Positions 41,815-55,050 of a stretch of DNA of 64,000 bases are shown here, in pieces (position 1 is the first letter of the stretch; every line of letters starts with the position of its first letter). The notes beneath the pieces are model-generated. The model had not been told where the DNA came from. It was given only the letters and a program-made list of their open reading frames with translations, and did no database searches. Position numbers and translations under genes: made by a program. The stretch spans positions 72,208,035-72,272,034 of the forward strand of contig CM072515.1 in the NCBI GenBank assembly GCA_036898135.1, read 5' to 3'. Source of the DNA: Oncomelania hupensis. Lineage: Eukaryota; Mollusca; Gastropoda; Littorinimorpha; Pomatiopsidae.

Positions 41815-44234
41815 CTGTAGATAGCAATACCGTAAATGCGATAGAGAGGAAAATCTAAACACCACACCTGTAGCGAATGATTACCATATGTTGTGGGATA
41901 CAAGTCACTACATCCGTTTTCTCCATTCACAACCCTGTGGCTAATACACCAGCTAAGATGATTTTTTTTCATTTTGCAGATCCTCCTATCTGATCTCCCT
42001 GGTTTTATATTTCGTCTGCGATCACAGATATTTTTATCTCGTAAAAGGATATACCAGCTATGCCGTGCAGACCCCAAATACGTATAGTACATTATGATGA
42101 AAAATATCCTCACAAAATCAACAAAGTAAACTAGAAGTCAACAAAATCCCAAGACCCACTTTTGTAGTGTTGACTGGCACAGCAGCGCCTTTCGGCAAAG
42201 GGACAGGGTCAAAATCAAAGGGCACGGTGCTGTACTCCGGAGGGGCATCTCGCAGATAGTACAGCTGTTCGTCCAGTCGCTTTTCCAGCTTAAGAACTTC
42301 GATCTTCTGTAGCGTGACGTTGTACAGGTCGAAGAGAATCTCCACGCCTGCAGCAGGCAAATGCAAATGAAAATGAACACACAACCAACACCGTGTGTAT
42401 GATCTTGCTGAGTAAAACTTTCATCTTTGAGCAGGTTCAAGTAGGTACCTCCAAGCGAACTCCTGGTCAATAAATATAATACGCTAAATCTGGTTATATT
42501 CATAGTACTTACTCCAGTGTTTTGATAAATTCTTCGGCTTGTAAACGTGTGTCATGGCTTGTGAATGTGTGTCATAGGTAAATCAATCCTTCACTTCCAT
42601 CCTGTTGATAGAAAGAGACAACAATACTGCCTTACCCTGACCGTCAATGACGTTTCGCAGAGTGAAGTTTGCCCGCAAGCCACTGCCGCCCCTGTGAATG
42701 CACACCCCCACAAAACGACTTTGTTTGCCTGGAGCGTTTTTGTCTGCCATAGTCACTGCCATGATGCTGCCTGCAAACAGAGACATAAATACATTAATTA
42801 ATAAAATAATAATGTCATATTATTATATTATTATTTTATTATTATGCTACTGGCTAATACTACTTGTACTGTACTAGTCTAATTATACTATAGTAATACT
42901 AACCTACATAAAATTCTGGGATGTCAATCTCAGCCCTGCGTCGGTACATATCGACGCGCTCCAGGTGTTCTCGAACCTTATCACGATGTTCCGGATTGGG
43001 GTCTGGCAGGAACTCTGGCATGACATGTCTAAATGAAAAATGTGTAAAAATATAAAATAAGCAACAATGACAAAACATTTCTAATAAAAATTCTAGGCAC
43101 TTTAAAAAAACCAAACTGATTTGGAGATGGGAAGATAAAGAACAACAGATACAAAATTACGGAAATTAAAATTGGGAAGAAAGTCTATCAGTAACAATAT
43201 AATGGACAAAGTATGTTCAATGTTCACACAAACACAGCCCAACTGTAAGTATTTGAAAAGCAACAGGATCAAAACAAATACAGAAAAACACAAAGAAGTG
43301 AGAAAAGATTAGGCTCCCCCCTCCCCCCCCCAAAAAAAAAAAAGTCTGGCTACAGTACCTCGACTGAACCAAACTTTTTTTTTTCGGATAGTCTGTAAAA
43401 AAAAAAGAAAAAAAAAAGAAAGAAACAAAAAAATTCACACCCAAAGTGAAAAATGTTTCGAAAAAAACGAAGCAAAAAAAAAAAAAAAAAAAGACCTACC
43501 GACCCTATTTTTTCCCCCTATGTAAACCAACTTTTCTTATTTTGGCCTTACCTAAAATCTCTGGGTACTTTAAGGTCTGTGTTGGGTGCCGCAAGCTCTG
43601 GATCATTTTGTGCGTAGGGTTGTTGGTATTGCTCCACTTGATCCTTTGACATGTAATTCTGGCGAGGGCGCAGCTCTCTTGCCCTCCTAGCTTTGGTGTC
43701 AGTTGGTGAACGGTAAGTGTTGTGGTAACGTACGCATACTGTTGATGCCACAGCTGTTGAGAACGAGAACAGAATTTGCATTACCCTGTATATATTTAAT
43801 TGCTACATTAACATAACCGTGATAACGTAACATCATTTTATATATACACTGAATACAAAAATCACTACACTGACTCAAAGAGTTCGTCGTCTGCTAGCGA
43901 CTTGTACTACAAGCGCAGGCTCTGAAGTCTTTTCTTTCGTCTTTGTACACTCGTGGGCCTCCTACATACGTACGTAGTATGTATAGTATGTAATTGAGGC
44001 CTACAAAAGACGAGACTTCCCAGCCTGTGCTACAAATTCAATTGTAGTACGTTTACACAAAATAGATTGATAGATTGCGTTGCGCTAAATCGCGTATGCC
44101 ATGCTAGGTCAGCTTTGAAATCTAAATGATAGCGACATTTTCAGATACGATAATGTTACAAACAACAAACCTTCAACGTGAAACTGTGCAATTTTTGAAG
44201 CGCAACCTCTAACAATTTGTCCAAGGAGAGCCAT
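41548..44234 (-). CDS. MRPL19: Mitochondrial large-subunit ribosomal protein bL19m, six exons, 326 aa
   Basis: Nuclear gene for bL19m of the mitochondrial ribosome. Exons (minus strand): 44171-44234, 43552-43753, 42904-43028, 42636-42770, 42160-42347, 41548-41814. All borders are GT-AG and every phase closes, giving 326 residues (human protein about 292). The N-terminus (MALLGQIVRGCASKIAQF) looks like a mitochondrial targeting peptide: basic, hydroxylated, no acids. The L19 domain spans about 128-226: IPEFYVGSIMAVTMADK, RFVGVCIHRGGSGLRANF, LRNVIDGQGVEILFDLYN, LEKRLDEQLYYLRDAPPEYS. The mitochondria-specific C-terminus has NPRPWHERWERYGLKG. The start is the first ATG, preceded by a short intergenic promoter shared with the NHL gene. 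No break is seen; I expect it to be functional. Confidence 0.96.
42160..42347 (-). CDS. MRPL19: MRPL19 exon 5
   Basis: 188 bp (VEILFDLYNVTLQKIEV...AVPVNTTK). Acceptor ctgcag/GCGTGG, donor AAA/gtgggt. Confidence 0.94.
42636..42770 (-). CDS. MRPL19: MRPL19 exon 4
   Basis: 135 bp (SIMAVTMADKNAPGK...NVIDGQG). Acceptor tgcag/GCAGC, donor CAGG/gtaagg. Confidence 0.94.
42904..43028 (-). CDS. MRPL19: MRPL19 exon 3
   Basis: 125 bp (RHVMPEFLPDPNPEHRD...DIPEFYVG). Acceptor tttag/ACATG, donor GTAG/gttagt. Confidence 0.92.
43552..43753 (-). CDS. MRPL19: MRPL19 exon 2
   Basis: 202 bp (ASTVCVRYHNTYRSPTD...DLKVPRDF). Acceptor caacag/CTGTGG, donor TTTAG/gtaagg. Confidence 0.9.
44171..44234 (-). CDS. MRPL19: MRPL19 exon 1
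   Basis: Residues 1-21 plus one base of codon 22. Donor GAAG/gtttgt. Carries the predicted mitochondrial presequence. Confidence 0.88.
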
Positions 44235-44395
44235 GTTCAATGTTGCCGAATACTTCCTGTGTAATTTTCTTCGGTACTTACCTATCCTGACGAAGGGGAA
44301 TAACTAACGAACAGACGATGAAATGAGTGCTAGCCCAGAGGAAGTGACGTACTTAGTGACTGGTTGCTATCGGGGTGAAACAAGATGGCGGCGCC
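44235..44395. promoter_or_regulatory. Probable bidirectional promoter, MRPL19 / NHL gene
   Basis: Only about 150 bp separate the MRPL19 ATG from the presumed first exon of the plus-strand gene. It holds GGAAGTGACGT (ETS/CRE-like, 44,340-44,350) and a YY1-type site. There is no TATA box, as is usual for housekeeping head-to-head pairs. The promoter role is inferred from arrangement and motifs. Confidence 0.6.
44381..44392 (+). promoter_or_regulatory. YY1-type motif CAAGATGGCGGC
   Basis: Exact match to the extended YY1 consensus, which often lies at or just downstream of start sites of ribosomal and mitochondrial genes. Its ATG also opens a seven-codon-long uORF ending at TGA (ATGGCGGCGCCC...TGA). 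Confidence 0.65.
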
Positions 44396-44521
44396 CATGA
44401 AATGATAGAAGCCAGGGCATCTTTTAACATCATTTTAGAACATCTGCCGACAAATTTAGCATTTCTAGCTTTAGTTGCCGACTACAAATACGCCTAGCAG
44501 ACAATTGCAAAGCTTCTTTAA
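44393..44521 (+). other. Predicted non-coding first exon of the NHL gene
   Basis: Inferred 5' UTR exon: it follows the YY1 motif, contains no long frame and ends at a plausible donor TTTAAA/gtaaga near 44,521. Needs transcript evidence. Confidence 0.35.
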
Positions 44522-44764
44522 AGTAAGAATATTATAACTTCGTAGCAAAAGCACAGTTTATTAGATTGTTTACTTTTCTGGCCACTTTTATTCTTGACGT
44601 GTCTAGCTGTAGTTTAGTTAATGCTGCATTGCAGAAGGCGGTTGACAAGACCCTGACGGCAAGCATTTTTGACCGAGAGATTGTTTGAGCTCATGCTAGA
44701 GAATACAATGAATGCTCTAGAGGGCAAAAGCGTGATAGCCTGATAGCCTACCACGCCATCACCA

Positions 44765-44863
44765 CTATACTATACTGTACTATACTATACTATACTATAC
44801 TATACTATACTATACTATACTATACTATACTATACTATACTATACTATACTATACTATACTAT
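44765..44863 (+). repeat. (ACTAT)n microsatellite 1
   Basis: About 20 pentanucleotide units in presumed intron 1 of the NHL gene. Confidence 0.95.
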
Positions 44864-46082
44864 ATGTAGCCGTGCTGGCTACAATTATTTCTGACCATAC
44901 GATACGTAGGCCTTATACTCTGTCTCTGTTATGTTTAAACTAACTGTGTGCAATAACTTGAGATATATACTTTTCAGATCCCTTAAAGCACATAACCGTT
45001 AGATGTAGCATTAAATTCTCTGTTAGATTATATAAGCTTTATTTTTGATTTATGTAGCAGTTTTGAATGAGAGCACGATGTTTAGAATAGCGCGATTCAT
45101 ATCACGTTGATAAAGACACCGCTCTGTTATAGGCTGAGCCGCAGCGGATATTGGCCGACCGGTTGTAGCCTAATGCCTCTTCCCGCGCGCCTTCAACACA
45201 TGATAAGAATATAATTGTGAATGATGATTCTCCACTGTAATTTCTTAAGTGTGATATTTTCCGATGCCTTAGTTCATTCTCTAACAGTATAGATACTTAA
45301 ATTAAATATTAGTTTAATAGGGACATACTCATCGGAAGAGAAACAAGGCCAGGGAAAAGCTGTAAGAAGGGTCTAGATGTAATTATGGCTGATGTGTTAG
45401 GTGATTTCTAATTTAGTTCGTCATATTCTGAACCCATAATAGTAACCATGCTATATGGTATATTGTTGGAAAGAGGAGACGTTGTTCTTTCTTTATCATT
45501 ATTATTATTATTTATAAGCATTATAAATAAATAAGAGTTATTCTGAGTTTAGAGTCGTGACACTTTTAAGAGCAGCAGCCAACTCCCTCTTAAATTGCAT
45601 AATTATTTTTATTTCGTAGCAGATAGGTCCGATATTATTATATCAGTAGAAAAGTCGTATCTCCACGTTTACGCTGATATATAATTTGTATATTATTCGT
45701 TAGCCTTTCATGCATTATACTTGAAATAAAGATTAGCAACTAACACAAATTAGCCAGCAAGGCAGGGATTTTGTAGTGCTCGCGGCACGAGTAAGCATCG
45801 GTTTTAGTACAGCTTGCAGCCCCAGATAAAAGCACGACCGTGCTCAGTTTTGGTCTCAAAAACACGGCAGAACACACAGCCCAGGGTAGAACACGCTGTT
45901 ATCTCCACGAGTACTGCCTTTGCCCTCTACGATGTACTTTGAATTAAACTGTCAACGGTCATCAACTGACTGGCGTTGGGGAGAGAGAGAGAGAGAGGAT
46001 GTGTGCAAATGATACTTCATACTAGCCTCTATTACATTACTTGATCTTCTCTCCAAAAACCACCACCAACACCACTACATAT

Positions 46083-46178
46083 ACTATACTATGCTATGCT
46101 ATACTATACTATACTATACTATACTATACTATACTATACTATACTATACTATACTATACTATACTATACTATTCTATT
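46083..46178 (+). repeat. (ACTAT)n microsatellite 2
   Basis: A second, similar array 1.2 kb away and only about 40 bp upstream of coding exon 1's acceptor. Contains ATGCT variants. Confidence 0.95.
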
Positions 46179-46224
46179 CTATACGTTACACTGTACAATC
46201 TTATTTTGTTGGCAGGAACAGAAA

Positions 46225-46363
46225 ATGGTTGACTATCAGTCCAAACACCGCTTGTACAACTACGGTTACACAGCACCAACCCCCCGTACTCCTGTATCTA
46301 CCTTGCGGGAGTTGTATCATGAGAGTGGGCGCCGAGTCTTCTCCGCCAGAAAGGACAGACCAG
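46225..46363 (+). CDS. NHL gene, coding exon 1
   Basis: The exon starts at 46,216 (acceptor ttggcag/GAACAG), ATG at 46,225. Residues 1-46 (MVDYQSKHRLYNYGY...ARKDRP) plus one base. Donor CCAG/gtcagt. Confidence 0.78.
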
Positions 46364-48404
46364 GTCAGTTTATTCTTCATTTATAGTTGAGGGCCCACAA
46401 TTAACTTCTTGATTATTCAGTTCTTCTTTATTCTGCTACAGCCACAATTAAAACACAAATATATTATGTTACTGTTTTGTATTTGTTTTTTTTTTTCTTA
46501 AATAACATTTTTAATTGCATTGAAATATTATGGGCAGACAATAGCCAGGTAATTCTTTAAAGAAATTCTAATTATTATCTTTTAAAACTACATATTCTAA
46601 TAACGATCTTATATTTGTATATATTCTGATCATTATCGTATATTGTATATTCATTATTATAATTATTATCTTATATTTGTACATCCTTCTTATATTTAAC
46701 TTGGATATGCTGCTGGCACAGATCAGATGCCTAGCGAGCGTTGTGGCCAAGTGGGCTAAGGCGGGACTAACTTGCCTTGTCCACAGGCCAGAAACCAATG
46801 GCGCCTGACAGGTGTGGGTTCGATCCTGCATCGGGGCGTTATGTTTCTCCGAATATTATTTACTTTCGACTCGGGCAACATCTCGGGGGTTTTCTCCGGG
46901 TACTCCGGTTTGCTCCCCCAGCAAAATTTCAAAATATTTAAAAAATTTAAAGAATTTCTAAATTTCAAAAATCACAACTAATGTTAGGTAGGTTGGGTTT
47001 GGGCGCGCCACAGGCTGCGACTACGCCTTCCACATGGGGAGGCGGCCCAGAATTTCCCGATAAAAAGGGACAATAAAAAGCATTAAATCTAAATCTAAAT
47101 CTACTATATGTTGTTTATTAGTTTGTAAATATTAAGGTAAGTTCACGTTTTCCCACAGGTTTGATTTTATTCTACAAAATAATTATAAATAATGCACTCA
47201 TACTCAGCCTGTGTTTGTTCATCTTGCTCATTGTCTTGCAGTTCGGTCAGCAAAGTTCATATCTTGTGGAAGGGGTTTGTCACATAGTTTGTGAAGCAAG
47301 CTAGAAGTGTAACATTTGACTGAGCTTCTGGCAGTATAGTAGTAGTAGTAGTAGTAGTAGTATTACATATATATACATATATCTGCTAAGAGCTGATGAT
47401 AGGTCATGGAGCAGTGATCAAGCTAGAGATTTTGTCAACCGGTACTGTATGTGAGATTCACAGATGGTTTAAATAACACCGGCTGCACCATTCCCCTTCC
47501 TCTCTCATCTCTGCCCCTGTCTGACAATACAAAAATTAAAAAACAAATCTCAAATGCCTGCGACTTTTAACAATAATAATAATAATCTATCCTATCCCCT
47601 ATCCTGTCCCGTAACCCGAAGGTCGTAGGGGCACCACAGATGATCGTTTAACCAGCATACTCCATCTTTCTCTGTCCTCAGCAGCCCTGATGGCTTCGCT
47701 CAGTGTCAAACCAGTCCAATCTCGAATGTTGTCCTCTCACCTCTTTTTCAGTCTCCCTCTTCTTCTACCTCCTTGCACTGTGCCTTGCAGAATGGTCTTT
47801 GCAAGGCCTGATGATCTGGTGACGTGGCCATACCATCGGAGTTTCCGTTTCTTCACCACTGTGAGCAGGTCATCGTGTTGTCCAATGGCTTGTGTGATGG
47901 TCTGTCGGACTTCGTCGTTGGTGATGTGTTGGGTGTAGGAAATGCCCAGAAGTCTTCTGTAACACCTCATCTCCATGCTTTGTATTCTTCGTTGGAGATC
48001 TGCTGTGAGGGTCCATGCTTTGCAAGCATATAGGAAGATGGAGATGACAAGGGAGCGCAGCAGTCTTTCTTTGGAATGTAGACTGATGGTCCTGTCTTTC
48101 CAAATGGGCTTCAACCTTGTAAGGGCAGTAGTTGTTTGTGCGATCCTGGAGAGGACTTCCTGTCGTGACCCATTGTCTAACACAATGGCTCCCAAATATT
48201 TGAAGCTATGCACTGTGTTGAGGGATTGGCCTTGGACTTTGATGTCCGTGTTGATGCCATTGGTGTTATTGGTCATCATTTTGGTCTTCTCTGCACTTAT
48301 TTCCATTCCTCTCCAGCCAATCCATCAATGTCATCCGCAAAACGAAGATTGGAAATTGCGCTATCCCCTATGCTGACTGTGCCTTCATGATCTGCAAGAG
48401 CATC

Positions 48405-48499
<95 letters not shown>

Positions 48500-50339
48500 C
48501 CTATCCTATCCTGTAACTCGAAAGTCGTTGGGACACCACAGATGATCGTTTAACCAGAGTACTCCATCTTTCCCTGTCCTCAGCAACCCTCATGGCTTCA
48601 CTCATCGTCAAAGCCAGTCCACTCTTGAATGGTGTCCTCCCAACTTTTTTTTTGTCTCCCTCTTCTTCTGCCTCTTTGCACTGTGCCTTGCAGGACGGTC
48701 TTTGCAAGACCTGATGATCTGGTGATGTGGCCATACAATCCGAGTTTCCGTTTCTTCACCACTATGAGCATGTCATCGTGATGTCCAATGGCTTGTGTGA
48801 TGGTCTGTTGGACTTCGTCGTTGGTGATGTGCTGGGTATATGCCCAGAGGTTTTCTGTAGCACCTCATCTCCATGCTTTCATTCTTCGTTGTAAATTGCT
48901 GTGAAAGTCCATGTTTCGCAAGTGTATAGGAAGATAAGATGACAAAGGAGCACAGCAGCCTTACCTTGGAACGTAGACTGATGGTTCTGTCTTTCCATAT
49001 GGGCTTTAACCTTAAATTGTCAGGGCAGCATTTTTTGTGTGATGCTGGAGAGGACTTCCTGTCGGGACCCATGCATTGTCTTATACAAAGGCTCCTAAAT
49101 ATTTGAAGCTATTCACCTTGTTGAGGGATTAGTCTTGGACTTTGATGTCCATGTTGATGCCATTAGTATTGCTGGTCATCATTTTGGTCTTCTCTGCACT
49201 TATTTCCATTCCAAAAGCTCTGGAGGTGGTGTCAAGTCTCTGTACTAGCTGTTCCAGTTATTCTTCTTCAGCCAATCTGTCAACATCATCCGTGAAACGA
49301 AGGTTGGAGATTGCTCTACCCCATATGCTGACTGTGCCTTCGTGATCTGCAGATATTTTATCTGTACATTGACAAGTAACATCTTTAGAATGTTTGGTAC
49401 TCTGGGAATGTATTCTTAATTTTAATAGAGTTTTTATATAAAATGATAGTAATTTAATATAATAATAATATATAATTGGTTGTGAATTGGAGTAGAAGTA
49501 CAATAGAATTAAGTACAAATAAATTGCAATTTAAAATATTATGTTATATAATAACTGTGCAACATAAAAGCAGTCACCTTTTTTTTCTTTTTCTTTTTTT
49601 TTTGGGGGGGGGTGGGGGGAGGGGCAAAGGGGTTGAGGGGTTATTTTTGGTGTACTATTACTACTACTACTACTATAAGCTACTTTTTTTATATTTCTTG
49701 ATTGATTTTGCTAACTTGGTTTTATTAAAATGTGTGTTTGTGTGTAAAGATCTAAAGGGATTGTATACTGAATGGCATGATAGTGTTGAATGGTGTTGAA
49801 GGAGGTAGAGAAAACTATAGTCTCTGATTTCTGTATTGTTTTCTGTCAGAAACAAACCTGACATTTGTATGGTGGATCATGCAAATAGCATAGCAGTTAT
49901 CGTTGAAGTGGCCACACTATATGATTCTTTTATAAACATCTGCTGTGACTAGAAAATTCAGAAGTACATGCCTTTGGGTATTGCTATGCTGGATTCCAAA
50001 CAAAAATCATAGTTTGGGTGATTAGTTCTTTAGGGCAACTGCACAAGAACTTTGGACTCCATGTACCCTGTGGCAGAGTAAAAGTCTGGCTCCACACGTA
50101 TCAACCAGTGACATGTTCAGCTCTAGGAAAGTGTGGGAGAGAAGAAGGTTAAGGGGTTGGGGTGGATTAATTGGCGAACTGTGTTGAATTGATTACAACG
50201 TTGGTAAAGTTAATGAGTTTGGTTGTAATAAAGTTATCGAAAAGTGTGCATGCTTGCAGCATGTGTGTATATGTTCATGCTTGTGGCGTATTTGTGTGTG
50301 TGTTTGAGTGTGTAATTTGATATTGGAGCTAGATAAAGC

Positions 50340-50406
<67 letters not shown>

Positions 50407-52095
50407 TATATTTGATATAGCGCGTTTTCATACAAATGCTCAAGGCGCTGTACAATTACATCCAGTTACACATACATGCAACACATAAAAAGCACTATAA
50501 TTAAAACCAACATCAGCAAACAAGCAAAGCATACCCAAAGCAAGACATCAACAACAATATTGCCATGCATACAAAGCGCGAAAGGACATAAGCAAGTGAC
50601 GCATGAAAGAAAAATACATAATATATAATGTATAGTATTTTCTCATTTCTTCCTTTCTGTATTATATCCAAATAATCACTCAGCTTCCTCGGTGTAGTGC
50701 CATGTCCACAGCTGTGTAATTTATTTCAGCATATTGCCTATATATACGAGGGTGGTCATGTACTTAGCCTACAAAAGAAAAACGAAAATTTTGAAAAAGT
50801 GGCGATTTATTTTTCAATATAGTTTTCTTTTAGTTCCATACACTTGACCCAGCGATGCTCCAACTTCTTTAACCCGTCTGAAAAACATGTTTTCTCAAGG
50901 TCTGCAAAGTAGGCCTCCATGGCGGCGATGACCTCCTCATTCGAATCAAATTTCTGCCCAGCGAGTAATCTTTTTCAAGTTTGAAAACAAAAAGAAGTCA
51001 CACGGGTCCAAATCTGGAGAATACGGTGGATGGGGCAGCAGTTCGTAGCCCAATTCAACCAATTTGGCCATGGCGAGAACAGAGGTGTGGCCGGTGCATT
51101 ATGATGATGGAAAAGCACACGCCCGCTTCCACACGCGGTCAAAATAAAACTATGAGTCCGATCTGGCTAAAATTTTGACAGTAGCCATCTACGAGAATGT
51201 ACTACACGATAGTATATTGCTCTTGCGATACTGGCGCTATCGGGTGGTGAGGCTAAGTACTTTTCAGACTGCCCTCGTATATATATATGTGTAATACTAA
51301 TAGGGTATTTTAAAAAATGTATTCATGTTTTTATTATTTTATTTTGTTTAGTAAGGAGTATCATGTCATCTATCTTATTGATGTATTTTATTGATGTATT
51401 TTAGTTTACATCAGTACAACTTATGTCAATCTGTTGAATGAAAATTGATACAACTATCTTATTGATATTTCATTAATTTCATATTACCAGATGTTAATTT
51501 CTAAGTGGTGATTGACAATAAGGTACGGGCCATGAATAAACAAATAATCCTCTCTCTAATATAAAACCTGCAGCAATTTGTTAGCAGCATGAGTTTATGT
51601 ACTCATCACCAATGTTAGTTTTGACACGCTAATAATAATAAGGGTAATTATATATATATTTTCCATATTAATAAATAACTGTAGGAATATATATAGTACC
51701 TTAGAAAAGGCTTTGATGGGTTAAAACAGCTTCAAGAACATAGACAAAACCTGTCATTCTGAAGAAAACTCCTTCAGAGGGCTTAGATATTGACATTTAA
51801 AAGATTTGACATTTTGAATCCTCTATTACTCTTCAACTGTTGGGCCCATGGGTCCCCGCCATTTATGTAGTGACAGTGACATTTTGTTGGTGCGGTGTTG
51901 CAGTGCACGACTGTCGCGCTGAAGTAGCACAGCGCATAACAATGCCACAGGAGTGGGATGCCTGGCTTCTGTCGCACGGTCTGGAGTCAACATACCGTGA
52001 TGTCATCGGCTGCTACAATAAGAAAGACAATGATTTGACAACTGATGGAAAAAAGAAGTGAGTCACGGTACAAAGTTTTAATCTTGTACAGCTTA

Positions 52096-52127
<32 letters not shown>

Positions 52128-55018
52128 TCTTTCTCTCTCTCTAAAAGAAAAGTTATATTGTCAAGCTTTGTTTTTTATAGAGTACACTTTTCCAGCTATT
52201 AAGAGCTGCTCAAGGTGCTAGCCTTACTAAGGATTGAACTCGATCCATGACTAAAACTTGCCGCGCAATTACCAAATACTAACTCTAAGAGATCTTTAAT
52301 TGAGTATATATGTATGTTTGAACCTGTTCCATGTACTTTTGATATAATGACCGAGTTCTTTGATGCGCTGCTGAGGCAACGATCAAAGGTCTCCTGCACA
52401 CCATGAAGCATTCTGTTGACTCAGCAGTGATTTACAGAGTTGGTAATATGTTACTTATTAACTATTTTTGTTTCCACAAAATGAAATGTTCACCTATGTT
52501 AAAAAATGAATAGCGGGTTAATAACTAATATGTAATAATAATAATAATAATAATACAAAAAATTATAATGCATACACATCTCACAAGAGATGGTGATTGG
52601 AGATGCAGGTTCTCACATGTGCACACTCAAAGGCGAACATGAGGGTAAGACACCAAAACCAATAGGCAAATAAAAATATAAATACAAATAAAATAAGTTT
52701 GTTATAATACTTTGGTTGAAACCCCAAAATGAAAAAATCATAGCTGAAGAACAAGCAGGATTCAGGGCTGGGCGAAGTACCACTGAACAGATTTTCAACC
52801 TCAGAATAATCTTCGAGAAATACCTACAGCACCCACAACATCTATATCATGTGTTCGTAGACTTCAAGAATGCATTTGACTGAGTCTGGCATGCAGCTCT
52901 GTGGGCAACCTAGAAAGTGTACAACATCAGCCCCAAAAATTATTGAAGTCATCAAAACCCTGTATGACAAGTCTACAAGTGCAGTCCTCCATAACAGCGC
53001 CATTGAAAACTTGTTAAGAACAACAATCGGTGTGCGTCAAGGATGCCTACTCTCTCCAATACTCTTCAACATTTTCCTAGATTGCATCATGTCAGATGCC
53101 CTTACAGATCATAAAGGCACAGTCAGCATAGGGGCTAGAGCAATCTTCAACCTTCGTTTTGCGGATGACATTGATAGATTGGCTGTAGAGGAACAAGAAC
53201 TTGAACAGCTGGTACAGAGGCTTGACACCACCTCCAGAGCCTTTGGAATGGAAATAAGTGCAGAGATGATGACCAACAACACCAATGGCATCAATATGGA
53301 CATCAAAATCCAAGGCCAGTCCCTCAACACAGTGCATAGCTTCAAATATTTAGGAGCCATTATATCAGACAATGGGACCGACAGGAAGTGCTCTCCAGGA
53401 TTGCACAAACAACTGCTGCCATGGCAAGGTTGAAGCCCATTTGGAAAGACAAAACCATCAGTCTAAATTCCAAGGTAAGGCGGCTACACTACCTTGTCAT
53501 TCCATCATCCTATATGCTTGCGAAAAATTGACCCTCACAGCAGATCTACAACGAAGAATACAAAGCATGGAGATGAGGTGCTACAGAAGACTTCTGGGCA
53601 TTTCCTATACCCAGCACATCACCAACAATGAAGTCCAACAGACTATCACACAAGCCATTGGACAACACAATGACCTGCTCACAGTGGTGAAGAAACAGAA
53701 ACTCCGATGGAATGGCCACATCACCAGATCATCAGGCCTTGCAAAGACCATCCTGCAAGGCACATTGCAAGGAGGTAGAAGAAGAGGGAAACCGAAGAAG
53801 AGGTGGGAGGACAACATTCAAGAATGGACTGGCTTGACACTGAGCGAAACCATCAGGGTTGCTGAGGACAGAGAAAGATGGAGTACGCTGGTTAAACGAT
53901 AATCTGTGGCGTCCCAACGACCTCAGAGTTACGGGATAGAATAGGATAGTTTGGTGTGTGTTATGTTAAGTTTTTATTATTATTTTTTTATGTTGTTTTT
54001 GTTCAAAAAATGAAATATGTTATTTTGTATGATGTATGTAATGTTTGGTCTGCTGCAGACCAGATAAGCTGCTGTACACAGTGGGTGAGGGGGAAGGTGC
54101 TGGTGCCTGTGAGTTCAGATACCCACGTGGTGTGTGCGCCACTCTGGATTGTGACATCGCTGTGGCTGACTGCCGGAACCACCGCGTGCAGATCCTTAAC
54201 CAGTGTGGGGTCTTCAAGCTGGCCTTTGGCAAGTTTGGTAGCGGGGATGGAGAGTTCAACGAACCGACTTCTGTCACTGAATTACCCAACGGTGACTTGG
54301 CCGTGGCTGACCGCAAGAACTCGCGAATCCAGGTACATAATATAGTTTTCATGAGGTGGAATGTTATTATTTGTTTATTTAGTATTATTTTATGGGCTTT
54401 TGCAGCTCAGGGCACTGGTCGATACATACAAGATCTAAGTCAAGCCACCATATATATACTTATATATGCAGTAAGAAGTCACAATTTTTGCGTATAAGAG
54501 GGCAAAATAGAAATATGAGGTGTCTAGTAGCTCAGGTAATAGTGAGCTAGTTTGCTATGTTGAAGGTTGCAGGTTCTAACCTTGCAGGAGATGAACTGAG
54601 GTGACTGAGGTACCAGATTTTGAGGATCCCAAGAATTTTCCCCAGTACTCTGGTTTCCTCTCTCTCTTCAGTAATGGTATTGGAGGCCGTCTGTCTAAAA
54701 TTTGATTTTCCTTTCAGTTTTTTAATAGCCACTTGCTTTTACACCACATATTTGAGTGATGAATGTGTGTTTGTTGTGTATGTAGGAGTGTCTGTATCAT
54801 GTGAGCGTCTATGTTGGTTACAGATCACCATACTCCGAGTCTGATTTAGCAATAAGGCGTGTATAGCATCCAGTTTTATTATTGTCATTAAAAATAACAA
54901 TAATAATAATTTTAAAAAAAAATTATTATTATATATTACTACTACTACTACTATTATTTTATTTTATTTTTTACATTTTATTTATTAATATACAGAGGAA
55001 TAAACAAAGTAGTAGAAA

Positions 55019-55050
<32 letters not shown>

